From positions 51,382 through 115,381 of the forward strand of contig NZ_BJZT01000029.1 in assembly GCF_007992175.1 (NCBI RefSeq): 64,000 nucleotides of DNA, read 5' to 3'. The stretch is from Methylobacterium haplocladii (GTDB taxonomy: Bacteria > Pseudomonadota > Alphaproteobacteria > Rhizobiales > Beijerinckiaceae). Made by a program: the position numbers and the translations under genes. The notes beneath the pieces were generated by a model. It was not told the origin of the DNA. It did not search any database and saw only the letters and a list, made by a program, of their open reading frames with translations. This document shows positions 1 through 8,738 of this stretch, in pieces (position 1 is the stretch's first letter; the number at the start of each line of letters is the position of its first letter).

Positions 1-1
1 C

Positions 2-97
2 GTGCACAAGCCCTTCCAGGTCCGCGAGATTCTCTCGCTCGCCCGCATGATGGCCAGCGCCGCCGGCCAGGACGAGCTTTTACGCGCCGCCGGCTGA
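2..97 (+). CDS. Response regulator, C-terminal fragment (partial)
   Basis: Only the last 31 residues lie in the window and the gene begins before base 1. The fragment opens with HKPFQVREILSLARMM. The Lys-Pro-Phe is typical of the last strand and helix of CheY-like receiver domains, where the Lys is the conserved signalling lysine. The stop TGA is at 95-97. The 3' end overlaps the convergent WcbI gene by 18 bp. Too little is present to name the pathway; the assignment rests on the KPF pattern alone. Confidence 0.45.
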   Translation: MHKPFQVREILSLARMMASAAGQDELLRAAG

Positions 98-1018
98 CGT
101 GAAGAGCGCGCGGATCTCCGGGTCGCTGCGCCACGCCGTCACCCGAGCCGCGGTCAACCGCTCACGCGGCACGCGCGCATACACCGCAAAGCTTTCCGCG
201 ATGAAGGCCGGCAGGTCGAGCAGCCTCGGCGGCCCGCCCCTGACGGGTCTCGCCCGGAACAGGAACTCCGCGGGCACGCCGTAGCGCTCGGCGATCTCCG
301 GGTAGACCGGCCACATCGACTCGTCGACCAGGGCGTCCGGCAGGTAGTCCTCCACCCTCAGGTCGAGCGGCCGCAGGGCCGCCTCCACGGCGAGGCGCCG
401 GGCGATGTCGCCGAGAACCGGGAGCTTCGGATGGTTGGCATCGTGCATGAAGCAGCCGCGTCGCGACCACCGGGCGAGTTCCGGCTCCAGGCCGAACTGC
501 ATGTCGCGCGCCGACTTCAGCAGGTACGCGGCCCCCTCGTCCCAGGCCCGGTCGTAGCCGAGCCGTTCGAACACCGCACCGCTGTAGAGCCCGAGCGCCG
601 CCTCGACGCTCAGGCCTTCCAGGAAGGCGCAGAGCGCGATCGCCGAATGCGACGGGCCGACCGGCCCCTGCACCAGCTTCGACAGCCGGAGTCCCGCCAC
701 GTCGCCGACATAGACGACGTCGGGGTGGAACGCCGGGAAGACGATGGTCGGGAACAGCCGCAGATGCGGCACCTGCTTCTGTAGCGCGAGCACGTTGCCG
801 CCCGGCAGGAACCCGTCTGGGAAGAAGTGCGAAAAGACGTGGTCGGCGTCGCGTAGATGGCGCGCGAACCCGCCGAGATCGCGGAAGCGCCGCTTCAGAT
901 AGGCGATGGGCTGGGTCTCGACCCGCGCGTCCGGGAGCAGCAGGCGCAACGCCTGCGCCGTGCCCACGGCCTGGCAATTGCCGATGACGACGATCCGCGG
1001 CCCGTGCCTCTCCGTCAC
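80..1018 (-). CDS. WcbI-like polysaccharide biosynthesis protein
   Basis: The protein has 312 residues and starts GTG at 1018. It opens with the hallmark IVVIGNCQAVGTAQALRLLL (residues 9-28). This GNCQ motif marks the WcbI family, named for a capsule gene in Burkholderia and built around an SGNH/CoA-binding-like fold. Further typical patches are HVFSHFFPDGF and the SHSAIALCAFLEG region. There is no signal peptide, so it is probably cytosolic. It is divergent from a GSCFA gene 136 bp away, and both families are linked to decoration of surface polysaccharide, so a shared role is likely. The precise reaction is unknown. The start lacks a clear Shine-Dalgarno, but no other start fits before the GNCQ motif. 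Confidence 0.72.
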   Translation of the reverse strand: MTERHGPRIVVIGNCQAVGTAQALRLLLPDARVETQPIAYLKRRFRDLGGFARHLRDADHVFSHFFPDGFLPGGNVLALQKQVPHLRLFPTIVFPAFHPDVVYVGDVAGLRLSKLVQGPVGPSHSAIALCAFLEGLSVEAALGLYSGAVFERLGYDRAWDEGAAYLLKSARDMQFGLEPELARWSRRGCFMHDANHPKLPVLGDIARRLAVEAALRPLDLRVEDYLPDALVDESMWPVYPEIAERYGVPAEFLFRARPVRGGPPRLLDLPAFIAESFAVYARVPRERLTAARVTAWRSDPEIRALFTSAGGA

Positions 1019-1154
1019 GGACGGACGGGAGCGCCACGGTGTCGCCCAGGATGGAATCGAGAAGGTCAGGGCGTAAAGCGCGCCGGGCTGGTCCGGGTCC
1101 GGGCAAGGGCGCCGACGGGCCTGCTGCCGTTGCGGATGAGGAGACGGGTCGATC

Positions 1155-2222
1155 GTGGCGACGAACCCCTACAGCGATCTACCGGCCGAGCGATTCTGGC
1201 GCAAGGCCGTGGTCAACCTGCCGCCCTTCGCAGTCGATCCGCGGCCGAAGGCGGCCTTCACCATCGGTGTGAACGACCGCGTCGCCACGGGCGGCTCCTG
1301 CTTCGCCCAGCGCGTGGCCGAGGCCCTGCGCGAGGCCGGCTTCAACTACTACGTCACCGAGACCGCCCCCGAGGGCACGCTCCGTACCGAGGCCGAGGCA
1401 CGCCAGTTCGGCACCTTCTCGGCTCGCTACGGCAATCTCTACTACACGCGCCAATTCGTGCAGCTCTTCGACCGTGCCTACGGCCGCTTCGATCCCGAGC
1501 TCAAGTCCTGGCAGCGCGAGGATGGGCGCTACGTCGATCCGTTCCGCCCGACGATCGAGCCGGGCGGCTTCGCCAGCGAAGAGGAGGTCATCGCGGCGCG
1601 CGACACACACTTCGCCCAGGTGCGCCACCTGTTCGAGACCCTCGACGTGTTCGTGCTGACGCTCGGCCTCACCGAGGGCTGGCGTTGGCGGGCCGATGGA
1701 GCCGCCCTGCCCCTGGCCCCGGGCGTCGCCGGCGGGAGCTTCGATCCCTCGCTCTACACCTGCGTCAACGCGGGTGCGGCCGAGGTGCTCGGCGACCTGC
1801 GCGGCTTCCTGGAGCGGCTGCGCAGCGTCAATCCGGGCGCCCGGGTGATCTTCACGGTCTCGCCGGTTCCGATGATCGCCACCTACATGGACCGCCACGT
1901 GATGGAATCGAACAGCTACTCGAAGTCCGTCCTGCGGGTCGCGGCGGGCGAGGTCTGCGATGGCTCGGACCCGAACGCGGTCTACTTCCCCGCCTACGAC
2001 GTGGTGACCAGCAACGTGAATGCCGGGCGCTATTACAACGACGACCAGCGCACCATCAACGATGCCGGCGTGCGCCACGTGATGCGCTCGTTCCTCGCCA
2101 CCTTCGCCCCCGATCGCACCGGCGCAGCCGCCCGCCCCGCGGCGTATGCGACGCAGGCCGAGTTCGTAGGTGTGTCGGGCGTGATCTGCGACGAGGAGGA
2201 GATCGAGCGCAGCGTGGCGTGA
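1155..2222 (+). CDS. GSCFA family protein
   Basis: The protein has 355 residues from a GTG start; a GAGGAG stretch lies about 12 nt upstream. The family-defining motif appears as GGSCFAQ near residue 47, followed by a conserved core (TLGLTEGW, INDAGVRHVMRSF). GSCFA proteins resemble SGNH hydrolases. They are found with polysaccharide or glycan gene sets, where they may act as acyl-esterases or transferases; the substrate is not known. It is divergent from the WcbI-like gene, suggesting joint use in surface-glycan modification. No membrane segment or signal peptide is visible. Confidence 0.85.
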   Translation: MATNPYSDLPAERFWRKAVVNLPPFAVDPRPKAAFTIGVNDRVATGGSCFAQRVAEALREAGFNYYVTETAPEGTLRTEAEARQFGTFSARYGNLYYTRQFVQLFDRAYGRFDPELKSWQREDGRYVDPFRPTIEPGGFASEEEVIAARDTHFAQVRHLFETLDVFVLTLGLTEGWRWRADGAALPLAPGVAGGSFDPSLYTCVNAGAAEVLGDLRGFLERLRSVNPGARVIFTVSPVPMIATYMDRHVMESNSYSKSVLRVAAGEVCDGSDPNAVYFPAYDVVTSNVNAGRYYNDDQRTINDAGVRHVMRSFLATFAPDRTGAAARPAAYATQAEFVGVSGVICDEEEIERSVA

Positions 2223-2254
2223 GCGCATTTAGGTAAAATTGGCAGGCACTTCGC

Positions 2255-2381
2255 CCCTCATGCTGAGGTGCCGCGTCAGCGGCCTCGAAGCACTGCCGCC
2301 ACTCGTCCCACCCGCCCGCACCGCCTCCGGGATATGTCGCTGGGTCCTTCGAGGCTGCTACGCAGCACCTCAGGATGAGGG
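2255..2381. repeat. Palindromic interspersed repeat (REP/MITE-like)
   Basis: Two long arms face each other. The left arm at 2255-2291 begins CCCTCATGCTGAGGTGC. The right arm at 2345-2381 is its near reverse complement and ends GCACCTCAGGATGAGGG. About 53 nt separate them. The sequence style (CCTCATcCTGAGGTGC...GCCTCGAAG) is that of the small intergenic palindromes scattered through Rhizobiales genomes. It sits between the convergent ends of the GSCFA gene and hemC, so it may also fold into a transcript-end hairpin. Confidence 0.7.
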
Positions 2382-2432
2382 CCGCCGAGGGTGCGGGCTG
2401 CCGCAATGCCGATCGGCACTCGACCAGCACCC

Positions 2433-3362
2433 TTACTGCAGATGCTTGAAATACGTGTCGCCCGCCGCGCGCTTGAGCTCGGCCCCGGCATCCTGGCCGA
2501 TCGCCGCCGCGTCGCTGGCTGCGCCCTCGCGCGTCACTCCCCAATGCCGGCTGCCGTCGGGCAGGAAGAGCAGGCCGTCGAGGGTGAGCCGGTCGCCTTC
2601 GATCCGCGCCAGCGCCGCGATCGGCGTGCGGCAGGAGCCGTCGAGTTCGGCGAGAAGGCCGCGTTCCGCGTCGAGGGCCGTGGTGGTCCTAGCGCAGGCG
2701 ATGGGAGCCAGCAGCGCACGGACGGCATCGTCGCCGATCCGCGTCTCGATGCCGAGCGCGCCCTGCGCCACCGCCGGCAGCATTTCGTCCACGCCAAGCA
2801 CGCTCCGGGCGACGTCTTCCATGCCGAGGCGCTGAAGGCCGGCGAGCGCCAGCAGCGTCGCGTCGCACTCGCCCGCTTCGAGCTTGCGCATCCGGGTGTT
2901 GGCGTTGCCGCGCAGGGGCACGATCTTGAGGTCGGGCCGGCGCATCAGCACCTGCGCGGCGCGGCGCAGCGAGGAGGTGCCGATCCGCGAACCCGCTTTC
3001 AGATCGGCGAACCCGTCGGCGCCGTTGGCGGAGAGGAAGGCGTCGCGCGGGTCGTCGCGCTCCAGGATGCAGGCGATGGCGAGGCCGTCCGGCAGCCAGG
3101 TCTCGACGTCCTTCATCGAGTGGACGGCCACATCCACCTCGTCGGCGAACAATGCCTGCTCCAGCTCCTTCGTGAACAGGCCCTTGCCGCCGATCTCGGA
3201 GAGCGGCCGGTCGAGGATCCGGTCGGCCACCGTCGAGACGACGACGATCTCGGTCTCCAGCCCCGGATTGGCCGCGACGATCTTGTCGCGGACCATGCCG
3301 GTCTGGGCAAGCGCCATCGGGCTGCCGCGGGTGCCGATTCGGAGGGGACGTGACAGGCTCAT
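2433..3362 (-). CDS. hemC: Porphobilinogen deaminase (hydroxymethylbilane synthase)
   Basis: This enzyme joins four porphobilinogens into hydroxymethylbilane in tetrapyrrole (haem, B12, chlorophyll-type) synthesis in the cytosol. The 309-residue length is normal. Visible family signatures are the N-terminal IGTRGSPMALAQ, the catalytic Asp in HSMKD (D85), the arginine-rich GTSSLRRAAQ and RGNANTR patches that bind the growing chain, and Cys244 in DGSCRTP, which carries the dipyrromethane cofactor. It lies 59 bp downstream of the ABM-domain gene on the same strand, so co-transcription is possible. No other hem gene is adjacent. Confidence 0.96.
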   Translation of the reverse strand: MSLSRPLRIGTRGSPMALAQTGMVRDKIVAANPGLETEIVVVSTVADRILDRPLSEIGGKGLFTKELEQALFADEVDVAVHSMKDVETWLPDGLAIACILERDDPRDAFLSANGADGFADLKAGSRIGTSSLRRAAQVLMRRPDLKIVPLRGNANTRMRKLEAGECDATLLALAGLQRLGMEDVARSVLGVDEMLPAVAQGALGIETRIGDDAVRALLAPIACARTTTALDAERGLLAELDGSCRTPIAALARIEGDRLTLDGLLFLPDGSRHWGVTREGAASDAAAIGQDAGAELKRAAGDTYFKHLQ

Positions 3363-3421
3363 GAAGAGCGTCGTAGCCGACGCGGCCGCGGGCTGTCACG
3401 CCTCTGTACCCGGTTGCTCAC

Positions 3422-3721
3422 TCAGAAAGCCTCGAGCACCAGTTCCGTATGCTCCACCTGCGGCGGCCCCTCGAAATACGGGGAGACCAGGGCGCGGTAG
3501 TCCTTCCAGGGTTGCGAGCCGGTGAAATCCTGGGTGTGGGCCTCCAGGGTCTCCCACTCGATCAGCAGCCGGTAACGCTGCGGCTTCTCGATGGAGCGAC
3601 GGAGCTGGAAGCTGCGGCAGCCGGCTGCGGCCTTGAACAGCGCCGAGGCCGTCGTAATGCCGGCCTCGAACGCGGCCTCCGAGCCGACTTTCACGTCGAT
3701 CTGCGCGATTTCGAGGATCAT
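3422..3721 (-). CDS. Antibiotic biosynthesis monooxygenase (ABM) domain protein
   Basis: A 99-residue single-domain protein with the ferredoxin-like ABM layout: MILEIAQIDVKVG at the N-terminus, a central RYRLLIEWETLEAH strand, and a C-terminal HTELVLEAF strand. ABM proteins are small dimeric oxygenases or haem- and quinone-handling enzymes. Its position just upstream of hemC is suggestive, but the haem-degrading IsdG-type Asn/His pair cannot be confirmed by eye. It sits 87 bp downstream of the PLP decarboxylase on the same strand. Substrate unknown. Confidence 0.7.
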   Translation of the reverse strand: MILEIAQIDVKVGSEAAFEAGITTASALFKAAAGCRSFQLRRSIEKPQRYRLLIEWETLEAHTQDFTGSQPWKDYRALVSPYFEGPPQVEHTELVLEAF

Positions 3722-3808
3722 GATCGGCGTTGGTCCCTGCTGCTCGTCCGGACGGCGGTCATAGCGCCTCGGCCGCCTTCATCACAGCCGATCCTCTCGG
3801 CTCTGAGC

Positions 3809-5146
3809 TCATCGTCCCGTACCGGCCCCCATCCCTGGTAGCGCCATCGGAACGTCGAAGCTTCCGCGCGGGCGGATCTCGGTGACCTTCCCCCCATCCA
3901 CCATGACCTCCGCCGGCGTCGGATGGCTGAGGAAGCCGACTGGGCTCGCCGTCAGCCCGTAGGCGCCGGATTGCAGGATCGCGATCAGCTCGCCGGCCTG
4001 GCAGTCGGGAAGCGCCGCCTGTCGCGCGAGGGTGTCGAGCGGCGTGCAGAGTGGGCCGACGACGGTGCAGAGCGCGGTCTCGCGGCCGCGCGGCGTGGCG
4101 GCGACGATGGGATAGTCGCGCTTGATCACCTGTCCGAGATTGCCCGAGGCGGCGAGGTGGTGATGCATGCCGCCGTCGAGCACGAGGAAGCGCGTGCCCC
4201 GCGAGACCTTGGAGGCCAGCACCTGCGCCACGTAGAGCCCGGCCGGGCCGACGAGGAAGCGACCGGGCTCGATCACGATCGCGGCGTCGCGGATCAACGG
4301 CTCGTCGCGCACGACCGCGACGAGGTCGCCGACGCGTTCTTTCAGCCGCGCGAGGTCGAGCGCCGTCTCGCTCGAAAAATAGGGGATGCCGAGGCCGCCG
4401 CCGAGGTCGATCGTCTCCAGCGGCCGGCCGAGATGCCGTGCCGCCCGCGCCGCCAGCCGCAGGCCGTGGAGCCACTGGCCGGCGAGCACGTCCGCGTCGA
4501 GGATCTGGGTGCCGGCGAAGAGGTGGATGCCGGTGAGGCGGAGCGCCGGCTGCGCCGTCACCGTGTCGATGACGGTTTCGAGCTCCTCCTCGTCGAAGCC
4601 GAAGGGCGACGGCTTTCCGCCCATCCGCATCGCACCGCCTTGAGCCGCGGCCGAGGGGTTGATGCGCACGGCGACCGATACCGGCCGGCCGAGCGCCGCG
4701 CCGATCGCGGCGACGCGCGCAATCTCCTCGGCGCATTCGAGATGGATCTCGCCGATACCGTGCTCGATCACGTAGGCGAGCTCGTCCGGGCGCTTGCCGG
4801 GGCCGGCAAAGAGAATGCGCTCCGGTGTGGCGCCCGCCGCACGCGCCGCGATGTATTCGGCCGCCGAGGCGATCTCGATCCCTGCCCCCTCCCCCACGAA
4901 AACGCGGGCGACGGCCGGGTTCGGGTTGGCCTTGATCGAGTAGTAGATGCCGGCGAAACCCGCGACGGCCTCGCTCAGCGCGCGGTAGCTCTCACGCATG
5001 CGCTCGGCATCGTAGACGTAGAGCGGCGTGCCGTGGCGCTCGGCCAGCGTCGTGAGCGACACGCCGCCAACCGCGAGTTCTCCGTCCGACCAGCCAAACG
5101 CGGCGGCGAGCCGTTCGGCCGGTGTGCTGCCCTCGGGCTGCGGCAT
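3809..5146 (-). CDS. Class III PLP-dependent decarboxylase (LysA-like, polysaccharide/secondary-metabolite type)
   Basis: The 445-residue protein belongs to the DAP/ornithine decarboxylase fold. The PLP lysine is in YYSIKANPNP, the phosphate-binding glycines in DLGGGLGIPY, and the second-domain cysteine in VVGPLCTPLDTL. The stretch GGMHHHLAASGNLGQVI is characteristic of LysA relatives found with exosortase, polysaccharide or aminocoumarin-type gene sets rather than of housekeeping LysA. The start ATG has AGGA six bases upstream. Neighbours do not identify the substrate. Alternative: a genuine diaminopimelate decarboxylase, judged less likely. Confidence 0.8.
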   Translation of the reverse strand: MPQPEGSTPAERLAAAFGWSDGELAVGGVSLTTLAERHGTPLYVYDAERMRESYRALSEAVAGFAGIYYSIKANPNPAVARVFVGEGAGIEIASAAEYIAARAAGATPERILFAGPGKRPDELAYVIEHGIGEIHLECAEEIARVAAIGAALGRPVSVAVRINPSAAAQGGAMRMGGKPSPFGFDEEELETVIDTVTAQPALRLTGIHLFAGTQILDADVLAGQWLHGLRLAARAARHLGRPLETIDLGGGLGIPYFSSETALDLARLKERVGDLVAVVRDEPLIRDAAIVIEPGRFLVGPAGLYVAQVLASKVSRGTRFLVLDGGMHHHLAASGNLGQVIKRDYPIVAATPRGRETALCTVVGPLCTPLDTLARQAALPDCQAGELIAILQSGAYGLTASPVGFLSHPTPAEVMVDGGKVTEIRPRGSFDVPMALPGMGAGTGR

Positions 5147-5313
5147 TCACGATCCTGTCAGGCGGAGTCGGCTAAGCCCGTCACGCCGGAATAGCAGACG
5201 AAGCCGCCCGCCTCCACGGCGGCATCGTACGCGTGAAACCCGCCGTGCAACCAACCTTGAGTATACGCGTTTAAAGTCAAGCTTAGCGTGGCCTTGCGCC
5301 CTGGATCTTCCCC

Positions 5314-5394
5314 ATGACACTCCTCACCCTTCTCGTCCTCGGCAACCTCGCCCTCGCCGGCGCCTTCTCCTGCGTCGCCCTGCTGGCAGATTGA
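5314..5394 (+). CDS. Possible tiny membrane protein (26 aa)
   Basis: This short frame lies in the 260-bp gap between the PLP decarboxylase and flhA and would encode 26 residues, almost all hydrophobic (start MTLLTLLVLGNLALAGAF, end CVALLAD). It could form one transmembrane helix. Codon choice is GC-rich like the surrounding genes. No good Shine-Dalgarno is visible before the ATG (CTTCCCC). A similar small hydrophobic frame occurs at 31449. Function unknown; a chance ORF is possible. Confidence 0.35.
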   Translation: MTLLTLLVLGNLALAGAFSCVALLAD

Positions 5395-5406
5395 GCGGCG
5401 GGTCGC

Positions 5407-7545
5407 TCAGACCGATCCCACCGTCCGCAGCCGCGCGCGCGAATGGATCTCCGCCTGACTCATCACCGGGGTCTCGCGCCGGAAGCGCTCGATGATCGAG
5501 CGTACGAACGGCCGTGACTGGACGGACGTGACGAGGACCGGCATCTCGCCCATGCGGGCAGCCTGCTCGAAGCGGTCGCGGACCATGTTGACGAAGTCCG
5601 AGAGCTTCGACGGCTGCATGGCGAGATAGCGCTCCTCGCGCTCGCCCACGATCGATTCCATGAAGGCCTGCTCCCAGGCGGGCGACAGGGTGATGATCGG
5701 CAGCGTGCCGTCCGGCCCCTGGTACTGCGCGCAGATCTGGCGGCCGAGCCGCGCGCGAACGTGCTCGACGATGTCTCGCGGATTCTTCACGTGGCCGGCG
5801 ACCTCGGCGATGCCCTCGACGATGGCGCCGAGATCGCGGATCGAGACCCGCTCGGCGAGCAGCAATTGCAGCACGCGCTGGATGCCGGTGGTGGCGATCT
5901 GTGCCGGCACGACCTCTTTCACGAGTTCGCCGTGCTCCTTGGAGAGCTCGCGCATCAGCTTCTGGACCTCGACATGGTTCAGGAGCTCCGAGACATGCGC
6001 CTTGATGGTCTCGGTGAGGTGCGTCGAGATCACGGTGGCCGCATCGACCACGGTGTAGCCCTTGAGCTGAGCCTGATCGCGCAAGGACGCATCGATCCAG
6101 GTCGCCGGCAGGCCGAAGGTCGGCTCCACCATGTGCTGGCCCGGCAGCTGGACCTGGCCGCCCATCGGGTCCATCGCCATGAACTGACCCGGAAAGACCT
6201 GTCCCGCCCCGGCCTCGATCTCCTTCACGCGCACGACGTAGGCGTTGGCCTCCAGCGCCACGTTGTCGAGGATGCGCACCGAGGGCATCACGAAGCCGAG
6301 TTCGGCCGCGAGCTGGCGACGGAGCGCCTTGATCTGGTCGGTGAGCCGGTCCTGCCCTTCGCCGTTGACCAGCGCCAGGAGCGCGTAGCCCATCTCCAGC
6401 TTGAGGTCGTCGAGCTTGAGCAGGTCGGTGACTGTTTCCTCGGCCGGCGCAGCGCCGGCGGCGGGCGCCGGCGAGCCGTCGGCCTGCACGGGGGGCGCCT
6501 CGCGGGCAGTCTTGGCGAACTTCCAGGCGGCGTAGCCGGCGGCGCCACCGAGGAGGGCGAAGGGGATCAGCGGCATGCCGGGCAGGAGCGCGATCAGGCC
6601 CATGACGCCGGCCGACATGCCGAGTGCCTTCGGGTAGTTCGCGAGCTGCTTGCCGAGCGCCTTGTCGGCCGAGCCCTTCACGCCCGCCTTCGAGACGAGG
6701 ATGCCGGCCGCCGTCGAGACGATCAGGGCCGGCACCTGGGATGCGAGACCGTCGCCGATGGTCAGCAGCGTGTAGGTCTTGGCCGCCTCGCCGAACGCCA
6801 TGTTCTGCTGCGCGACGCCGATGATGATGCCGCCGACGACGTTGATGCCGGTGATGAGGAGCGCTGCGATCGCGTCGCCGCGCACGAATTTCGAGGCGCC
6901 GTCCATGGCGCCGAAGAACGAGGATTCCTCCTCCAGCGCCGAGCGTCGGGCCTTGGCCGCCTTCTCGTCGATGAGGCCGGCGGAGAGGTCGGCGTCGATC
7001 GCCATCTGCTTGCCGGGCATGGCGTCGAGGGTGAAGCGGGCCGCGACCTCGGCGATCCGGCCCGAGCCCTTGGTGATGACCACGAAGTTCACGATGATCA
7101 GGATCGCGAACACGATGATCCCGATCACGAAGTTGCCGCCCATCACGAAGTGCCCGAAGGCCTCGATGACGTGGCCCGCCGCCGCCGTACCTTCGTGGCC
7201 GTGGCCGAGGATCAGCCGGGTCGAGGCGAGGTTCAGCGCGAGCCGCAGCAGGGTCGCGACGAGCAGCAGCGTCGGAAAGACCGTGAATTCGAGCGGGTTG
7301 TCGATGAACAGGCCCGTCATCATGATCAGCACGGACATGATGATCGACACGGCCAGCAGCATGTCGAGCAGCATCGCCGGCAGCGGGAAGATCAGCACCG
7401 TCAGGATGCCCATCACCGCGGTGGCGAAGAACAGGTCGGTGCGCCGGCCGAGCGCCTGCCAGTTCGCGCGGGTGGGCATGGCGAAGCCGCCGAAGGCGGA
7501 AGCACCGCTCCCGGCGCCGGGGGCGGCGCTGGCGATCTCGCTCAT
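5407..7545 (-). CDS. flhA: Flagellar type III export gate protein FlhA
   Basis: A 712-residue FHIPEP-family protein. The N-terminal half carries about eight membrane helices (for example FFATAVMGILTVLIFPL and LLLVATLLRLALNLASTRLIL). The conserved cytoplasmic loop GKQMAIDADLSAGLIDE follows, then a soluble C-terminal domain from about residue 350 that binds substrates and chaperones. FlhA forms the nonameric export gate of the flagellar basal body. Length is normal. No other flagellar gene lies in the window, so it stands apart from any larger flagellar cluster. It could in principle be an injectisome SctV, but the sequence reads as FlhA. Confidence 0.95.
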   Translation of the reverse strand: MSEIASAAPGAGSGASAFGGFAMPTRANWQALGRRTDLFFATAVMGILTVLIFPLPAMLLDMLLAVSIIMSVLIMMTGLFIDNPLEFTVFPTLLLVATLLRLALNLASTRLILGHGHEGTAAAGHVIEAFGHFVMGGNFVIGIIVFAILIIVNFVVITKGSGRIAEVAARFTLDAMPGKQMAIDADLSAGLIDEKAAKARRSALEEESSFFGAMDGASKFVRGDAIAALLITGINVVGGIIIGVAQQNMAFGEAAKTYTLLTIGDGLASQVPALIVSTAAGILVSKAGVKGSADKALGKQLANYPKALGMSAGVMGLIALLPGMPLIPFALLGGAAGYAAWKFAKTAREAPPVQADGSPAPAAGAAPAEETVTDLLKLDDLKLEMGYALLALVNGEGQDRLTDQIKALRRQLAAELGFVMPSVRILDNVALEANAYVVRVKEIEAGAGQVFPGQFMAMDPMGGQVQLPGQHMVEPTFGLPATWIDASLRDQAQLKGYTVVDAATVISTHLTETIKAHVSELLNHVEVQKLMRELSKEHGELVKEVVPAQIATTGIQRVLQLLLAERVSIRDLGAIVEGIAEVAGHVKNPRDIVEHVRARLGRQICAQYQGPDGTLPIITLSPAWEQAFMESIVGEREERYLAMQPSKLSDFVNMVRDRFEQAARMGEMPVLVTSVQSRPFVRSIIERFRRETPVMSQAEIHSRARLRTVGSV

Positions 7546-7689
7546 GAACGGACGTTCCCTGCCGCAGCGGATGCGGACCCGGCAAGATTTGCCGGGCTCT
7601 TGGTTAGCGGCGCGTTAACGCCGGCGCCGGAACCATGGGGAGGCCGGCTGCTTGAGGGGTGGTAGGCTCCGCTCCACTCGAAGATCGTC

Positions 7690-7989
7690 ATGCGCACCCC
7701 GCTCGCTCTCGCCGTCCTGTTGTCGCTCCTCGCCCCGGCCTTCGCCGACAGCGGCGTCGATCCGCATGGGCTGAAGCCGCATGAAAAGGGCGCCGTTGGC
7801 GAACCGTTGGAGCCCGGCTCCAACAGCTTCACCGAGGCGCAGGTGCGGGAGAAGTTCGGCAAGATGGGGTTTGGCGAGGTCACCGAGTTGAAGAAGGACG
7901 ATCGTGGCATCTGGCACGGCAAGGCCGTACACGCCGGAAAGACGCTCTCGATCGGCATGGACTTCAAGGGCAACGTCGCCGCCGAGTGA
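7690..7989 (+). CDS. Small secreted protein, PepSY-like
   Basis: The protein has 99 residues. A Sec signal peptide, MRTPLALAVLLSLLAPAFA, ends around residue 19-20. The mature part (FTEAQVREKFGKMGFGEVTELKKD, then GIWHGKAVHAGKTLSIGMDFKG) has the helix-plus-strands pattern of PepSY/DUF2874 domains: a 'variable residue - G - x2 - v - L - D - GIW - A' layout. Such domains are thought to regulate or inhibit in the periplasm. It is divergent from flhA and 41 bp upstream of the YflT-like gene, so the two may share a transcript. Confidence 0.65.
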   Translation: MRTPLALAVLLSLLAPAFADSGVDPHGLKPHEKGAVGEPLEPGSNSFTEAQVREKFGKMGFGEVTELKKDDRGIWHGKAVHAGKTLSIGMDFKGNVAAE

Positions 7990-8030
7990 CGCCGCCGACA
8001 CGAACGCAAAGACACGCTGGAGGACTCGCC

Positions 8031-8729
8031 ATGGCTGCTCGCGCCATCACCGCCCTGTTCGACGACTACGAAGAGGCCGCCAAGGCGGTCGACCGGATCG
8101 AGGCGGAGGGCGTGCCGCATGCGGACATCGCGATCGTCGCGAGCAACGAAGGCGAGCGTCATCTCGGCCGGCTACCGCCCGCGGCCTCCGCCTCCGCGCA
8201 GGAGAGCGATGCCGCGGACGGCGCGGGTGCGGGCGCGACGGTGGGCACGGTGCTAGGCGGCGGCGCCGGGCTACTCGCCGGGCTCGGTCTTCTGGCCATT
8301 CCCGGCGTCGGCCCGGTCGTGGCCGCGGGCTGGCTCGTCGCGGCGGTCACCGGGGCCGGCGTCGGCGCGGCGGCCGGAGGCCTGCTCGGCGCGCTCACCG
8401 GGGCGGGCCTCAGCCACTCCGATGCCGAGACCTATGCCGAGGGCGTACGCCGTGGCGGCACGCTGGTCACGGTGCGGGCCGAGGATGACAAGGCCGACCG
8501 CGTGATGAGCCTCCTGCAGAAGAGCGGCTCGATCGATCTCGACGAGCGTGCCGAGGGCTGGCGCGCGCAGGGCTGGACCGGCGGCAGCATCGGCGACGGC
8601 GGCGTCACCCCCGTAACGGGCCACGAGGTCGCCGGCAGCGATCCGCTCGTGCCCGGAGCCGAACCGAGGCCCTCCGCCGATCCCGAGACGGCGCCGCCGA
8701 CGCGCCTGCCGCCGGGCGGCATCCGCTGA
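8031..8729 (+). CDS. YflT-like general stress domain protein with glycine-rich hydrophobic core
   Basis: The ATG at 8031 is chosen over an upstream frame opening because GGAGGA lies 6 nt before it; the product has 232 residues. The N-terminus (ITALFDDYEEAAKAVDRIEAEGV, then ADIAIVASNEG) matches the heat-induced stress protein YflT fold. A long Gly/Ala segment (residues about 65-125) resembles glycine-zipper membrane segments. A second half (GVRRGGTLVTVRAEDDKADRVMSLLQKSG) follows, and the tail is Pro/Gly rich. Probably a general stress protein; molecular role unknown. Confidence 0.72.
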   Translation: MAARAITALFDDYEEAAKAVDRIEAEGVPHADIAIVASNEGERHLGRLPPAASASAQESDAADGAGAGATVGTVLGGGAGLLAGLGLLAIPGVGPVVAAGWLVAAVTGAGVGAAAGGLLGALTGAGLSHSDAETYAEGVRRGGTLVTVRAEDDKADRVMSLLQKSGSIDLDERAEGWRAQGWTGGSIGDGGVTPVTGHEVAGSDPLVPGAEPRPSADPETAPPTRLPPGGIR

Positions 8730-8738
8730 GGCTGTCGG

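Noticed and set aside
5761..7665. Long plus-strand open frame (634 codons) antisense to flhA
   Set aside because: It is His/Asp/Arg-rich with no family pattern and mirrors the codon bias of flhA; high-GC genes regularly leave such antisense frames open.
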